The position numbers and the translations under genes are program-made. DNA of 64,000 nucleotides from Castellaniella sp. (lineage in GTDB: Bacteria > Pseudomonadota > Gammaproteobacteria > Burkholderiales > Burkholderiaceae_B): NCBI RefSeq assembly GCF_034675845.1, contig NZ_JAUCCU010000002.1:496001-560000 (forward strand), written 5' to 3'. The notes beneath the pieces were generated by a model, which did no database searches, was not told the DNA's origin, and worked only from the letters and a program-made list of their open reading frames with translations. This document shows, piece after piece, positions 51,369 through 60,500 of the stretch. How positions within the stretch are numbered: position 1 is the stretch's first letter; every line of letters begins with the position of its first letter.

Positions 51369-52172
51369 GGCGTCTCCGGTCAGGGGGCAGCAAAATACCG
51401 CCCGAGTTTCAATTCACATGGGGGCAGTTTACCTGCAGTACAAGATGACGGATGAAAATCAGCCCTGACGCACCAGCCCGAAGCAGGCTGGTGCGTGCCC
51501 GGTTTTAATCGGGGAACAGGGCGTATTTGATGACGAACAGGATGGCGACCAGCAAAGTGGCCGGATGGATGTCGCGGAAGCGGCCCGAGAGGGCCTTGAT
51601 GGCGACGTAGCTGATGAAGCCGAATGCCAGACCGTTGGCGATGGAGTAGGTCAGCGGCATGGCGACGGCGGTCATGGCGGCGGGGACGGATTCGGTGATG
51701 TCCTCCCATTGCACGTCGACCAGTTCGCGCAGCATCAGGCAGGCGACATACAGCAGGGCGGGGGCTGTGGCATAGGCCGGTACGATGGCGGCCAGGGGCG
51801 ACAGGAACAGGGCCAGCAGGAACAGAACCGCAATCACCAGGGCGGTCAGGCCGGTGCGCCCGCCTGCCTGGACGCCGGAGGCGCTTTCGACGTAGGCGGT
51901 GGTGCTGCTGGTGCCCAGGAATGAGCCCGCCACGATGGCGCAGCTATCGGACAATAGGGCGCGGCCCAGGCGGCCAGGGTTGCCCGGACGCACCAGGCCT
52001 GCACGGGTGGCCACCCCGATCATGGTGCCGGTGGCGTCAAAGACCTCGACCAGCACAAACACCAGGATGATGTGGAAAAAGCCGGTATTCAGCACCCCCG
52101 CAATGTCGAGCTTGAAGAGGGTCGGGTCCAGGCTGGGTGGGGCGGAGAAAATCCCCTGATACTGGGTCAGTC

Positions 52173-52176
52173 CTAG
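52173..52176. repeat. Target-site duplication CTAG, left copy
   Basis: CTAG directly flanks the left IS end. An identical copy lies at 53374-53377. It fits the YTAR target preference of IS5-type elements. Confidence 0.8.
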
Positions 52177-53373
52177 GGAAGGTCTGAACAAGTCCCCTGG
52201 ACCTGTCAGAATGTAGGTTGTTGAACGAGACCCAATCAGGAAGCCCCGATGAGCCAGTTGAGTTTTTCCGACGCCGAATTTGCAGGCAAGCGCAAAGTGA
52301 CGCGCCGCGAGAAGTTCCTGGCCCAGATGGAACGGGCCGTTCCCTGGAAGGTCTTCGCCGACCTGGTCGAACCGCACTACCCGAAGGCCGGCAACGGCCG
52401 TAGGCCTTACCCGTTGGAAGTGATGCTGCGCATCCACTTCATGCAGCAGTGGTTCAACCTGTCGGACCCGGCGATGGAAGAGGCGCTGTACGACAGCACC
52501 TCGATACGCAATTTCGCCAAGCTCTCGCTCACGCGTGGCAGCATTCCTGACGAGACGACGATCCTGAACTTTCGTCATCTGCTGGAAAAACACGACATTG
52601 CAGCAGACGCACTGGAAGCGGTGAACTTGCTGTTGGCCGATCAGGGCATCACGGTACGCAAGGGCACGATCATCGATGCCACGATCATCGAAGCGCCCAG
52701 TTCTACGAAGAACGCCGCAGGCGCGCGGGATCCCGAGATGCATCAGACCAAGAAGGGCAATCAGTGGCACTTTGGCATGAAGGCCCACATTGGCGTGGAC
52801 ATGACCGGCCTGGTGCACACTGTGGTGGGCACGGCAGCCAATGTTCACGATGTCACGCAGGCCCATGCGCTGCTGCACGGTGAAGAAGAATTGGTGCTGG
52901 GCGATGCGGGCTACCGAGGAGTCCAGGATCGAGAGGAAAACCAGAGTCGCAACGTGCAGTGGCACATTGCCATGCGTCCGGGCAAACGCCGTGCGCTGGG
53001 CAAGAGCAACATGGGGCGGATGCTGGAGTCCTACGAACGAGCCAAGGCCAGCCTGCGCTCGCGGGTGGAGCATCCGTTTCGGGTGATCAAATGCCAGTTT
53101 GGATTTACCAAGGTGCGCTATCGGGGGCTGGCCAAGAACACGGCGCAGCTGAAGATGCTGTTTACGTTGGCAAACCTGTGGAAGGTGCGCCACCATTTGA
53201 TGGCTACGGCGGGATAGGTGCGCCCGAAATGGGCGTAGAGGGCCCAAAACGGGCCTGTCAGGGCGGAAATCACCCTGATTCTGGCCTATTTTTGAGCAAA
53301 AGTTCTGCATTATGAAATTCAGGTCGATTGGGCTGGAAAAACAGATTCTGAAACCGGCTTGATCAGACCTTCC
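52177..53373 (+). mobile_element. IS5-family insertion sequence, 1197 bp, complete
   Basis: Terminal inverted repeats are GGAAGGTCTGAACAAGTC at the left and GGAAGGTCTGATCAAGCC (reverse complement) at the right, with 16 of 18 matches. CTAG is duplicated at the ends. It holds one intact transposase gene on the plus strand and sits antisense within the purine permease gene. By size and repeats it belongs to the IS5 subgroup (IS1405/IS5-like). Confidence 0.93.
52249..53217 (+). CDS. IS5-family transposase (DDE type)
   Basis: 322 residues, full length. The N-terminal DUF772-type domain (PYPLEVMLRIHFMQQWFNLS) precedes the DDE core: first Asp in GTIIDATIIEAP, second Asp in LVLGDAGYRGVQ, and Glu in SRVEHPFRVIK with the Y-(2)-R-(3)-E-(6)-K-like pattern. 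HFGMKAHIGVD is also conserved. It uses an ATG 72 bp from the left end. All catalytic residues are present, so it should be active. Confidence 0.95.
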   Translation: MSQLSFSDAEFAGKRKVTRREKFLAQMERAVPWKVFADLVEPHYPKAGNGRRPYPLEVMLRIHFMQQWFNLSDPAMEEALYDSTSIRNFAKLSLTRGSIPDETTILNFRHLLEKHDIAADALEAVNLLLADQGITVRKGTIIDATIIEAPSSTKNAAGARDPEMHQTKKGNQWHFGMKAHIGVDMTGLVHTVVGTAANVHDVTQAHALLHGEEELVLGDAGYRGVQDREENQSRNVQWHIAMRPGKRRALGKSNMGRMLESYERAKASLRSRVEHPFRVIKCQFGFTKVRYRGLAKNTAQLKMLFTLANLWKVRHHLMATAG

Positions 53374-53377
53374 CTAG
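53374..53377. repeat. Target-site duplication CTAG, right copy
   Basis: Pairs with 52173-52176 around the IS5-family element. Confidence 0.8.
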
Positions 53378-54105
53378 CATGATGGACAGCACGGTGATGA
53401 CTAGAATGCCGATCAGGATGGCGCCGCGAATTTGCAAGGCCCCTAAGGCGGCAATCAGGAAGAAGCCCAGAATGGCCAGCAGGGTGCTGGATTGGGTCAG
53501 GTCGCCCAGGCCGACCATGGTGGCGGGGTTGGCGACGACGATGCCTGCGCTCTTGAGCGCAATAATGCCCAGGAATAAGCCGATACCGGCGGCGATGGCC
53601 GCCCGTAATGACGCGGGAATACCGGCCACCAGCCATTCTCGGGCCCCTGTGACGGTAAGGATGACGAATACCACCCCGGAAATAAACACCGCCCCTAGGG
53701 CTTGTTCCCAGGTGTAGCCCATTTGGGCGACGACGGTAAAGGCAAAAAATGCGTTCAGCCCCATGCCGGGGGCCATGCCGATGGGCCAGTTGGCCAGGAA
53801 GGCCATGATCAGCGAACCTAGCGCGGCGGCCACGCAGGTAGCGACAAAGACCGAGCCTTTGTCCATGCCGGTGCTGGACAGGATGTCCGGATTGACGAAG
53901 ATGATGTAAGACATCGTCAGGAAGGTGGTCAGACCTGCAAGGATCTCGGTCCGTGTATCAGTACCGTGATCCTTGAGCTTGAATAGATTTTCCAGCATGT
54001 TGTCGCCCTCGGTGGTGGAATTGTTTTATTCACTACATATTATCGGAACGAGCCTATTCTACGGCGACCCGAGACAATTTGTGAACCGCTGTAAACTGGC
54101 GGCCT

Positions 54106-55152
54106 ATGCTGATTATTGGATTCGAGAGCTCGTGCGACGAGACCGGTGTGGCCATTGCGTGCACCGAACGTGGCCTGCTGGCCCACGCCCTGTATAGCCA
54201 GATCGCCATGCACCGCGAGTACGGTGGCGTGGTACCGGAACTCGCCTCGCGCGACCATATCCGGCGCATTGTGCCGCTGACGCGGCAGGTGCTGCAGCAG
54301 GCTGGCGTACGGGCATCCGATCTGGAACTGGTGGCGTATACCGCTGGGCCAGGCCTGGCTGGCGCTCTGTTGGTGGGGGCGGGCTTTGCGCGCGCTTTTG
54401 CCTGGGGTCAAGGCTTGCCTGCCTTGCCGATTCATCACCTGGAAGGCCATTTGTTGTCACCCCTGCTGGCCGAAGACACACCGGATTTTCCGTTTGTGGC
54501 TTTGTTGGTGTCCGGTGGCCACACTCAGTTGATGCGGGTGGATGGGGTCGGGCAGTACCAGTTGTTGGGCGAGACGCTGGACGACGCGGCAGGCGAGGCC
54601 TTTGATAAAAGCGCCAAGCTGTTGGGCCTGGGCTATCCCGGCGGCCCAGAGCTGTCGCGTCTGGCGGAGCAGGGCGATGCCAGCGCCTGTCAGTTGCCGC
54701 GCCCCATGCTGCATAGCGGCGATCTGGATTTCAGCTTCAGTGGCTTGAAGACCGCAGTGCTGACCCGGATGCGGGCATTTCAGGCAGCCGGTCAGGAAAC
54801 CGATTTGGTGGCTCGGGCCAATCTGGCGGCCGCCACTGAATCCGCGATTGTGGATGTGCTGGCGGCAAAATCGATACGCGCTTTGCGGCAGACAGGGCTG
54901 AAGACGCTGGTGGTGGCGGGTGGTGTGGGCGCCAACCAGCATTTGCGCCGCCAGTTGCAGGCGGCGATGCCTGCGCTGGGAGGGCGGGTATATTTCCCGC
55001 CGCTGCACCTATGCACCGACAATGGCGCCATGATTGCCTGGGCCGCCGCCCTGCGGGTGCGCGCCGGGCTGGTGGACACAAGCCAACTGCTGGATGCCGG
55101 GTTTGCCGTGCGACCGCGCTGGAATCTGCAGGATATCTGCGTGCCGGGCTGA
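54106..55152 (+). CDS. tsaD: tRNA N6-adenosine threonylcarbamoyltransferase TsaD
   Basis: 348-residue ASKHA-fold enzyme that adds threonylcarbamoyl to A37 of ANN-decoding tRNAs, with TsaB and TsaE. Marks: IGFESSCDETGVAI at the N-terminus, ASRDHIRRIVPL, metal-binding HHLEGHLLSP (two His), LLVSGGHTQL, and GGVGANQHLRRQL with CTDNGAMIAWA near the end. Normal length. It is divergent from the purine permease; 107 bp separate the starts. An essential gene in most bacteria. Confidence 0.96.
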   Translation: MLIIGFESSCDETGVAIACTERGLLAHALYSQIAMHREYGGVVPELASRDHIRRIVPLTRQVLQQAGVRASDLELVAYTAGPGLAGALLVGAGFARAFAWGQGLPALPIHHLEGHLLSPLLAEDTPDFPFVALLVSGGHTQLMRVDGVGQYQLLGETLDDAAGEAFDKSAKLLGLGYPGGPELSRLAEQGDASACQLPRPMLHSGDLDFSFSGLKTAVLTRMRAFQAAGQETDLVARANLAAATESAIVDVLAAKSIRALRQTGLKTLVVAGGVGANQHLRRQLQAAMPALGGRVYFPPLHLCTDNGAMIAWAAALRVRAGLVDTSQLLDAGFAVRPRWNLQDICVPG

Positions 55153-55158
55153 CCGGAT

Positions 55159-55803
55159 TCAGGGTTTTTTCTTGGCCCCCAGGCGGCTTTCGGTGCCTGC
55201 CATCAGGCGGTTGATATTGGCCCTGTGGCGGTTGATCACCAGCACGCTGATCAGGACGATGATGATGGTGGTTGGCGCATTGCTGCGCCAGATGGCGTTA
55301 TCGCCCAAAATATAATAAAAAGGCGCGAATACAGCCGCCAGGATCGAAGCCAGCGACACAAAGCGGGTCACCAGCACCAGCACCAGGAAGGTCAGTGTGG
55401 TGGCCAGCGCCAACCAGGGCTGTAGCGCCAATAGCACCCCCAGGGCGGTCGCGACGCCCTTGCCCCCCCGAAACCCCAGGAACAAGGACAGCATGTGACC
55501 CAGCACGGCGCCCAGCCCGGCCAGCGGGATGGCAAGTTCAGGCAGCCAGCCCTGGCGTACGCACCAGGCTGCCAAGGCAACGGCAGCCCAGCCCTTGGCG
55601 GCGTCGCCCAGCAGCGTCAGGATGGCAGCGACCTTGCTGCCGCTGCGCAGGACATTGGTGGCCCCGGGGTTGCCCGAGCCAAAGCTGCGTGGATCGCGCA
55701 AGCCCATCAGTCGGCTGACGATCACGGCAAAGGGCAGGGAACCCAGCAAATACCCCACCAGCAGGCTAAGAATGGGACCTAGGGTCAAGAGGTAATCAGG
55801 CAT
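55159..55803 (-). CDS. plsY: Glycerol-3-phosphate acyltransferase PlsY
   Basis: 214-residue membrane enzyme that acylates glycerol 3-phosphate from acyl-phosphate, the first step of phospholipid synthesis with PlsX. The three motifs are visible: GSLPFAVIVSRLMGLRDPRS (motif 1), GFRGGKGVATALG (motif 2, phosphate binding) and the third near RSNAPTT. About five membrane segments. Convergent with tsaD, 6 bp between stops. Confidence 0.95.
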   Translation of the reverse strand: MPDYLLTLGPILSLLVGYLLGSLPFAVIVSRLMGLRDPRSFGSGNPGATNVLRSGSKVAAILTLLGDAAKGWAAVALAAWCVRQGWLPELAIPLAGLGAVLGHMLSLFLGFRGGKGVATALGVLLALQPWLALATTLTFLVLVLVTRFVSLASILAAVFAPFYYILGDNAIWRSNAPTTIIIVLISVLVINRHRANINRLMAGTESRLGAKKKP

Positions 55804-55937
55804 ATGTGTTGTGGGCCGCCATGGGCAGCATGAATCCGAATGGGGGCCATTCTAAAGCCGGCGGCCTTCAACGTCATCCTGATCAGGGTATCCCCGAGTA
55901 CAATTCGCTTCATCCAGTTTCATACAGGCAGGCGGCA

Positions 55938-56681
55938 ATGCGGATTTTGGTCACGAATGATGATGGTTACAACGCGGCGGGCATTGAAGCGCTGGTGGCG
56001 GTGTTGCGTCCTTTGGGCGATATCACGGTAGTGGCGCCCGAAACCAACTGCAGTGGGGCATCCAATTCCCTGACGTTGCGCCGTCCTTTGTTGGTCAGGC
56101 AGGCTGCCAATGGGTTTTTCTTTGTTAATGGTACGCCGTCGGATTGCGTCCACGTTGCGCTGACGGGCTTGCTGGATTTTCGCCCTGATCTGGTGGTGTC
56201 CGGCATTAATAATGGCGCCAATATGGGCGAAGACACACTGTACTCCGGGACTGTGGCTGCCGCCTCCGAAGGCTATCTGTTCGGCGTGCCGTCGATTGCT
56301 TTTTCCTTACTTAGCCGCGAATGGCAGCATCTGGACACCGCCGCCCAGGTTGCCCACGAACTCGTGGTCCGGTTTCGCGATCAGCCCTGGGCATCGCCGC
56401 TGTTGCTCAATGTCAACATCCCCTCCGTGCCCTACCGCGAACTGACGGGGTTTCGGACCACCCGGCTGGGGCGTCGGCATCCCTCCGAGCCCGTGATTCG
56501 CAGCACGACGCCTTATGGTGAAACCGTGTATTGGATTGGGCCGGTAGGGCGTCCGCTGGATGGCGGGCTGGACACGGACTTCGGGGCAACCGAGTCGCTG
56601 GCGGTTTCTTTGACCCCTTTGCGTCTGGATCTGACGGATCATGCCCAAGCCCAGGCAGTTGCCCAGTGGGTGCAGGCCTGA
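55938..56681 (+). CDS. surE: 5'/3'-nucleotidase SurE
   Basis: 247-residue survival protein, a metal-dependent nucleotidase/exopolyphosphatase. Catalytic motif ILVTNDDGYNAAGIEAL at the N-terminus (Asp-Asp pair), NCSGASNSLTL with the metal-binding Asn, and VVSGINNGANMGEDTLYSGT. The ATG at 55938 starts MRILVTNDDG exactly as in homologues; the frame is open further upstream. It overlaps pcm by 1 bp. Part of the conserved surE-pcm-nlpD block. Confidence 0.96.
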   Translation: MRILVTNDDGYNAAGIEALVAVLRPLGDITVVAPETNCSGASNSLTLRRPLLVRQAANGFFFVNGTPSDCVHVALTGLLDFRPDLVVSGINNGANMGEDTLYSGTVAAASEGYLFGVPSIAFSLLSREWQHLDTAAQVAHELVVRFRDQPWASPLLLNVNIPSVPYRELTGFRTTRLGRRHPSEPVIRSTTPYGETVYWIGPVGRPLDGGLDTDFGATESLAVSLTPLRLDLTDHAQAQAVAQWVQA

Positions 56682-57502
56682 TGAATAAATCGCGTCACCC
56701 CCCCCTGGGCCAGCCGCCGCGCATCAGCCGCAGCCCGGTTCGCAGCAGTACGCTGGGGCCTGGGTATTCGGTGGCTAACAGCAATACCCGGATACTGGGG
56801 CCACAAGGCGGCACAGCCACGTTGTCGTCTGCCGTGCCGCCTGCGGCATCCGCCAACCTGGGCTTGAATTCAGATCGCTTGCGCACTCAGATGGTGCGCC
56901 GTCTGCGTGAACAAGGCATTAGCGATGACCGGGTGCTGGCCGCCATGCAGGCGGTTGCCCGGCATGATTTTGTGGACCAGGGCTTGGCCAGCCGTGCCTA
57001 CGAGGACGCGGCCCTGCCGATCGGCTACGGTCAGACCATTTCGCAGCCCTGGGTGGTTGCTTATATGCTGGCGGTGATGGCCCAGGATCGCACCCCCCAA
57101 CGGGTACTGGAAATCGGCGCTGGCTGTGGCTATCAGTCAGCCGTGCTGGCCCAGTTCGTGCCCGAGGTCTATGCCGTCGAACGCATCCGCGGGCTGTATG
57201 ATCAAGCGCGTCTGAATCTGTCTCATGGCCGGGCTCGTGGCCGGGTTCGCCTGTCGTTTGGCGATGGCATGCGGGGTCTGGAACACCGGGCGCCTTTTGA
57301 TGGCATTGTCGTTGCGGCTGCGGGGGTTAAAATCCCAGAAGTCTTGTTGCACCAGTTGGCTGTTGGCGCACGACTGATTGCCCCCGAAGGTGCCGCGCAC
57401 CAAAGGCTTATTCTCTTCGAGCGCACCGGCCCAGCCTCCTGGCACCGTGTCGAGCTCGAAGATGTCCGATTTGTACCACTGCGTCCTGGCACGCAGGCCT
57501 GA
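56681..57502 (+). CDS. pcm: Protein-L-isoaspartate O-methyltransferase
   Basis: 273-residue SAM-dependent methyltransferase that repairs isoaspartyl damage in proteins. An N-terminal extension of about 60 low-complexity residues precedes the domain (LRTQMVRRLREQGISDDRVL). The SAM motif I is VLEIGAGCGYQSAVLA; YEDAALPIGYGQTISQPWVV is the family signature. The extension lengthens it from the usual 210 residues. The start ATG overlaps the surE stop by one base (TGATG). Confidence 0.93.
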   Translation: MNKSRHPPLGQPPRISRSPVRSSTLGPGYSVANSNTRILGPQGGTATLSSAVPPAASANLGLNSDRLRTQMVRRLREQGISDDRVLAAMQAVARHDFVDQGLASRAYEDAALPIGYGQTISQPWVVAYMLAVMAQDRTPQRVLEIGAGCGYQSAVLAQFVPEVYAVERIRGLYDQARLNLSHGRARGRVRLSFGDGMRGLEHRAPFDGIVVAAAGVKIPEVLLHQLAVGARLIAPEGAAHQRLILFERTGPASWHRVELEDVRFVPLRPGTQA

Positions 57503-57515
57503 GTAGGAGAACCAC

Positions 57516-58370
57516 ATGCACGATGGGACGCTGGTGACAGATGCTCCAACCCCCCAATCATTGCGCACAGAGCGCTTTTTGTCGCCGGGCCGCTCCACGC
57601 CCAAGGCGCCGCGTGGGGGCCGCCATATTCTGCTGCTGGCTGCCGTGCTGTCTGCTGTTGCTCTGGCAGGCTGCGCTTCGCGCTCACAGCGCGCCCCGGT
57701 AGCAGACCATTCCAGTGGATCGTCTACCCAGGCGGCCAGCGGTACTTATGTCGTGCGCTCTGGCGATACGCTGTATAAGATCGCTCAGGCCCATGGCATG
57801 GAGGTCTCGCGCCTGGTGCAGCTGAATAACATCACCGATCCCTCGCAACTGGCGATTGGCCAAATGTTGCGTCTGGACGCCAGTACGCCACAGCCCACCG
57901 GCGGGGCTGCCACGACCGTGGCGACGCCGGTGACGACGCCCGGCAGCAGCGCCGGCACGCCTGCGGCGCCTGTCAGCACCAGTGCTGCACGCGCCAGCGA
58001 TGCAAACCTGGTGTCATGGGGCTGGCCGGCCGAGGGCAAGATCATCCAGGGATTTACCAGCAACACCAAGGGTATCGACATTGAGGGCCAGGCTGGCGCA
58101 CCGGTGTTGGCGGCAGCCGATGGCAAGGTCTTGTATGCCGGCAATGGCGTGCGCGGGCTGGGCAATCTGATTCTGCTGGGTCATAGCAATGGCTTTATCA
58201 CTGCCTATGCCCATAACCAGACCCTGTTGGTCAAGACCGGCAGTGCCGTCAAAAAAGGCGTCAAGGTCGCCACCATCGGCCAGACCGACACCACATCGCC
58301 GCGCCTGCACTTCGAGGTCCGGCGCAGTGGCACCCCGGTTAATCCCTTGTCCTATCTTCCCGCCCGATGA
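57516..58370 (+). CDS. nlpD: NlpD-like LysM/M23 lipoprotein (amidase activator)
   Basis: 284 residues. After about 37 residues a signal sequence (HILLLAAVLSAVALAGC) ends in lipobox LAGC. A LysM murein-binding domain follows (TYVVRSGDTLYKIAQAHG, GQMLRL), then a Thr/Ala/Pro-rich linker and a C-terminal LytM (M23) domain. The metal ligands of active M23 enzymes (the H-x3-D and HxH) are mostly lost: KGIDIEGQAG has no His. This is typical of NlpD, which activates the amidase AmiC at the septum rather than cutting murein. Its long cytoplasmic leader is unusual. In many proteobacteria rpoS follows; here it does not. Confidence 0.88.
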   Translation: MHDGTLVTDAPTPQSLRTERFLSPGRSTPKAPRGGRHILLLAAVLSAVALAGCASRSQRAPVADHSSGSSTQAASGTYVVRSGDTLYKIAQAHGMEVSRLVQLNNITDPSQLAIGQMLRLDASTPQPTGGAATTVATPVTTPGSSAGTPAAPVSTSAARASDANLVSWGWPAEGKIIQGFTSNTKGIDIEGQAGAPVLAAADGKVLYAGNGVRGLGNLILLGHSNGFITAYAHNQTLLVKTGSAVKKGVKVATIGQTDTTSPRLHFEVRRSGTPVNPLSYLPAR

Positions 58371-59147
58371 TTCCCACCCTGGTCTTTGATCTGGAAACCA
58401 TCCCGGATGCCGCCGGTTTGCGGCGTCTGAATCCCCAGTGGGCGGAGCTGCCGGACGCTGACCTGATTGAAGCGGCGCTGGCTCAGCGCCGCGAAACCCA
58501 CGGCAATGATTTTTTGCCGCTGCATCTGCAGCAGGTGGCCGTCATCGGTTGCGCTTTTCGCGATGATCAGGGCTTTCGGGTACGGACCATTGGTCAGGCA
58601 GATGATCCGGAATCTGCCTTGATTACCGGCTTTTTCAAGACCATCGGCCATTACACCCCCACCTTGGTCAGTTGGAATGGGTCTGGTTTTGATCTGCCGG
58701 TGCTGCATTACCGCAGTCTGATTCACGGGGTGGCCGCACCACGTTATTGGGATACCGGCGAGGACGACCGTGATTTCCGTTTCAACAACTACCTGAATCG
58801 CTATCACACGCGTCATGTGGACTTGATGGATGTGCTGGCGAAATTCAATGGTCGCGCCAATGCGCCCCTGGACCAGTTGGCCAAGCTCTGTGGTTTCCCC
58901 GGCAAGCTCGATATGGATGGTGGGCAGGTCTGGCAGGCCTGGCATGCCCGGCCAGCGCGATCATGTACGCAATTACTGCGAGACCGACGTGGTCAATACC
59001 TGGCTGGTGTACTGTCGCTATCGCCTGATCAAGGGCGAACTCGACCCGGTCTCTTATGCCGCCGAACTGGATTTGGTGCGCAATACCCTGGCGGGCATCG
59101 ATGCCCCTCACTGGAAAGAATTTCTCTCTGCCTGGACCCATGCCTGA
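58367..59147 (+). pseudogene. Predicted 3'-5' exonuclease (PolB-like, DnaQ fold), single frameshift
   Basis: Starts with ATG overlapping the nlpD stop (ATGA). The frame encodes the DEDD-type exonuclease: LVFDLETIPD (first acidic pair), LVSWNGSGFDLPVLHYR, and KLCGFPGKLDMDG. At the C3 run (58947-58949) the frame shifts. Removing one C restores HAGQRDHVRNYCETDVVNTW, which has the last catalytic Asp, and gives exactly 260 codons to the stop at 59147. The normal C-terminal LVYCRYRLIKG follows. It is thus either a recent pseudogene or a +1 sequence error. The stop overlaps the rlmD start by 8 bp, which argues that the ancestral frame was intact. Confidence 0.85.
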
Positions 59148-60462
59148 ACCCATTTTGCATACCCTGGATATCGAGTCCCTGGATCTTGAGGGACGGGGCA
59201 TTGCCCACCACGACGGCAAAGTTGTTTTTGTGGATGGGGCGCTGCCCGGTGAACGCGTGGTGGCACGCATCACCCGTCGTAAGCCCTCCTACGATAAAGC
59301 CCAGCTAGAGTCCGTGCTGCGGGCTTCGAGCCAGCGCGTCACGCCCCCTTGTCCGCATTTTGGCGTCTGTGGCGGCTGTGCCATGCAGCACCTGGACCCA
59401 GCTGCCCAGATGGCCGTCAAGCAACGCGCCCTGGAGGACGCCTTGGCGCATCTGGGCAAGGTGACCCCAGGCCAGATCCTGCCCGCCATGCAAGGGCCGG
59501 ATTGGGGCTATCGCCATCGTGCGCGCCTGTCGGTGCGTCTGGTGCACAAAAAAGGCGGCGTACTGGTCGGATTTCGTGAACGGCGCGGCAGCTATGTGGC
59601 CGATATTCACGAATGCCGGGTCTTGCCGCCGCATGTATCGGCGTTGCTGGTGCCTTTGCGCGGGCTGGTGGGCGGACTGTCGCGACCGGACCGCATTCCT
59701 CAGATCGAGGTGGCCGTGGGCGACCAGGCCACCGTGCTGTGCCTGCGCCACATGGAACCCCTGACGGACGCAGACCTGCTGCGCCTGCGTGATTTCGCGG
59801 GCATGCACAACATCATCTGGTGGTTGCAGCCCAAGGGGCCGGAGACCGCGCATCCCCTGGACCCAGCCCAGCTGGATGCCCTGGCTTATGCGCTGCCGGC
59901 CTATGGCTTGCGCATGCACTACCGGCCAGCGGACTTTACCCAGGTCAATCCATTCATCAACCAGACCCTGATTGCGCGGGCCTTGATGCTGCTGGATGTG
60001 CAGCCGCAGGATCGGGTCGCGGACTTATTCTGTGGACTGGGGAATTTCAGCCTGCCATTGGCCACCCAGGCTCGTCAGGTCTTGGGTATCGAGGGCAGTG
60101 CCACCTTGGTGGCCCGGGCGCGCGAGGATGCGATGCGCCAGGGTCTGGCCGAACGCACGGAATTTACTGAGCTGAATTTATTCGAGGTTGACGCAGACTG
60201 GCTGCGCAGCCTGGGCTATTTTGATCTGATGCTGATTGATCCGCCCCGCGAGGGGGCTTTTGCCGTGGCCCAGGCCTTGGCCGTCTTGGCGCCGACAGAG
60301 CGTCCGCGCCGGGTGGTGTATGTGTCCTGTAATCCTGCCACCTTGGCGCGCGATGCCGGCTGTTTGGTGCATGACGGAGGCTGGACACTACGTGCGGTGG
60401 GGGCGGTGAATATGTTTCCGCACACGGCGCACGTCGAGTCCATTGCCGTTTTCGAGCCCTAA
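59140..60462 (+). CDS. rlmD: 23S rRNA (uracil-C5)-methyltransferase RlmD
   Basis: 440-residue methyltransferase for U1939 of 23S rRNA. It has an N-terminal TRAM domain (LDLEGRGIAHHDGKVVFVDG, about 12-31), a 4Fe-4S cluster motif CPHFGVCGGCAMQHL, SAM-binding DLFCGLGNFSLPLA, and the catalytic VYVSCNPATLARD. The C-terminal ending NMFPHTAHVESIAVFEP is typical of this family. The start ATG at 59140 overlaps the exonuclease gene by 8 bp. Length and motifs fit RlmD (rumA) rather than TrmA or RlmC. Confidence 0.95.
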   Translation: MPEPILHTLDIESLDLEGRGIAHHDGKVVFVDGALPGERVVARITRRKPSYDKAQLESVLRASSQRVTPPCPHFGVCGGCAMQHLDPAAQMAVKQRALEDALAHLGKVTPGQILPAMQGPDWGYRHRARLSVRLVHKKGGVLVGFRERRGSYVADIHECRVLPPHVSALLVPLRGLVGGLSRPDRIPQIEVAVGDQATVLCLRHMEPLTDADLLRLRDFAGMHNIIWWLQPKGPETAHPLDPAQLDALAYALPAYGLRMHYRPADFTQVNPFINQTLIARALMLLDVQPQDRVADLFCGLGNFSLPLATQARQVLGIEGSATLVARAREDAMRQGLAERTEFTELNLFEVDADWLRSLGYFDLMLIDPPREGAFAVAQALAVLAPTERPRRVVYVSCNPATLARDAGCLVHDGGWTLRAVGAVNMFPHTAHVESIAVFEP

Positions 60463-60500
60463 GGACTCTCTGAATACAGAGGGTTCTTAAGACCGCATCA

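Larger units (their letters stand above)
51505..53998 (-). pseudogene. NCS2 xanthine/uracil-type permease (purine permease), disrupted by an IS5-family insertion
   Basis: The coding sequence is in two parts. The 5' part (53998 to 53374, reading MLENLFKLKDHGTDTRTEIL...) and the 3' part (52176 to 51505) are separated by an IS. Removing the IS and one CTAG copy joins SIMLG with LTQYQGIFSAPP in frame, giving 431 codons including stop, the normal length for guanine/hypoxanthine permeases of the AzgA/PbuG type. Family features: NPDILSSTGMD, GMAPGMGLNAFFAFTVV in the 5' part, and VFVLVEVFDATGTMIGV in the 3' part. As it stands the 5' fragment ends with a few IS-encoded residues (GKV), so transport function should be lost. 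The insertion looks recent because the rest of the gene is intact. Confidence 0.93.

Noticed and set aside
60463..60500. Possible terminator between rlmD and argH
   Set aside because: Only a short, interrupted stem (CTCT/AGAG) without a T-run; not convincing.
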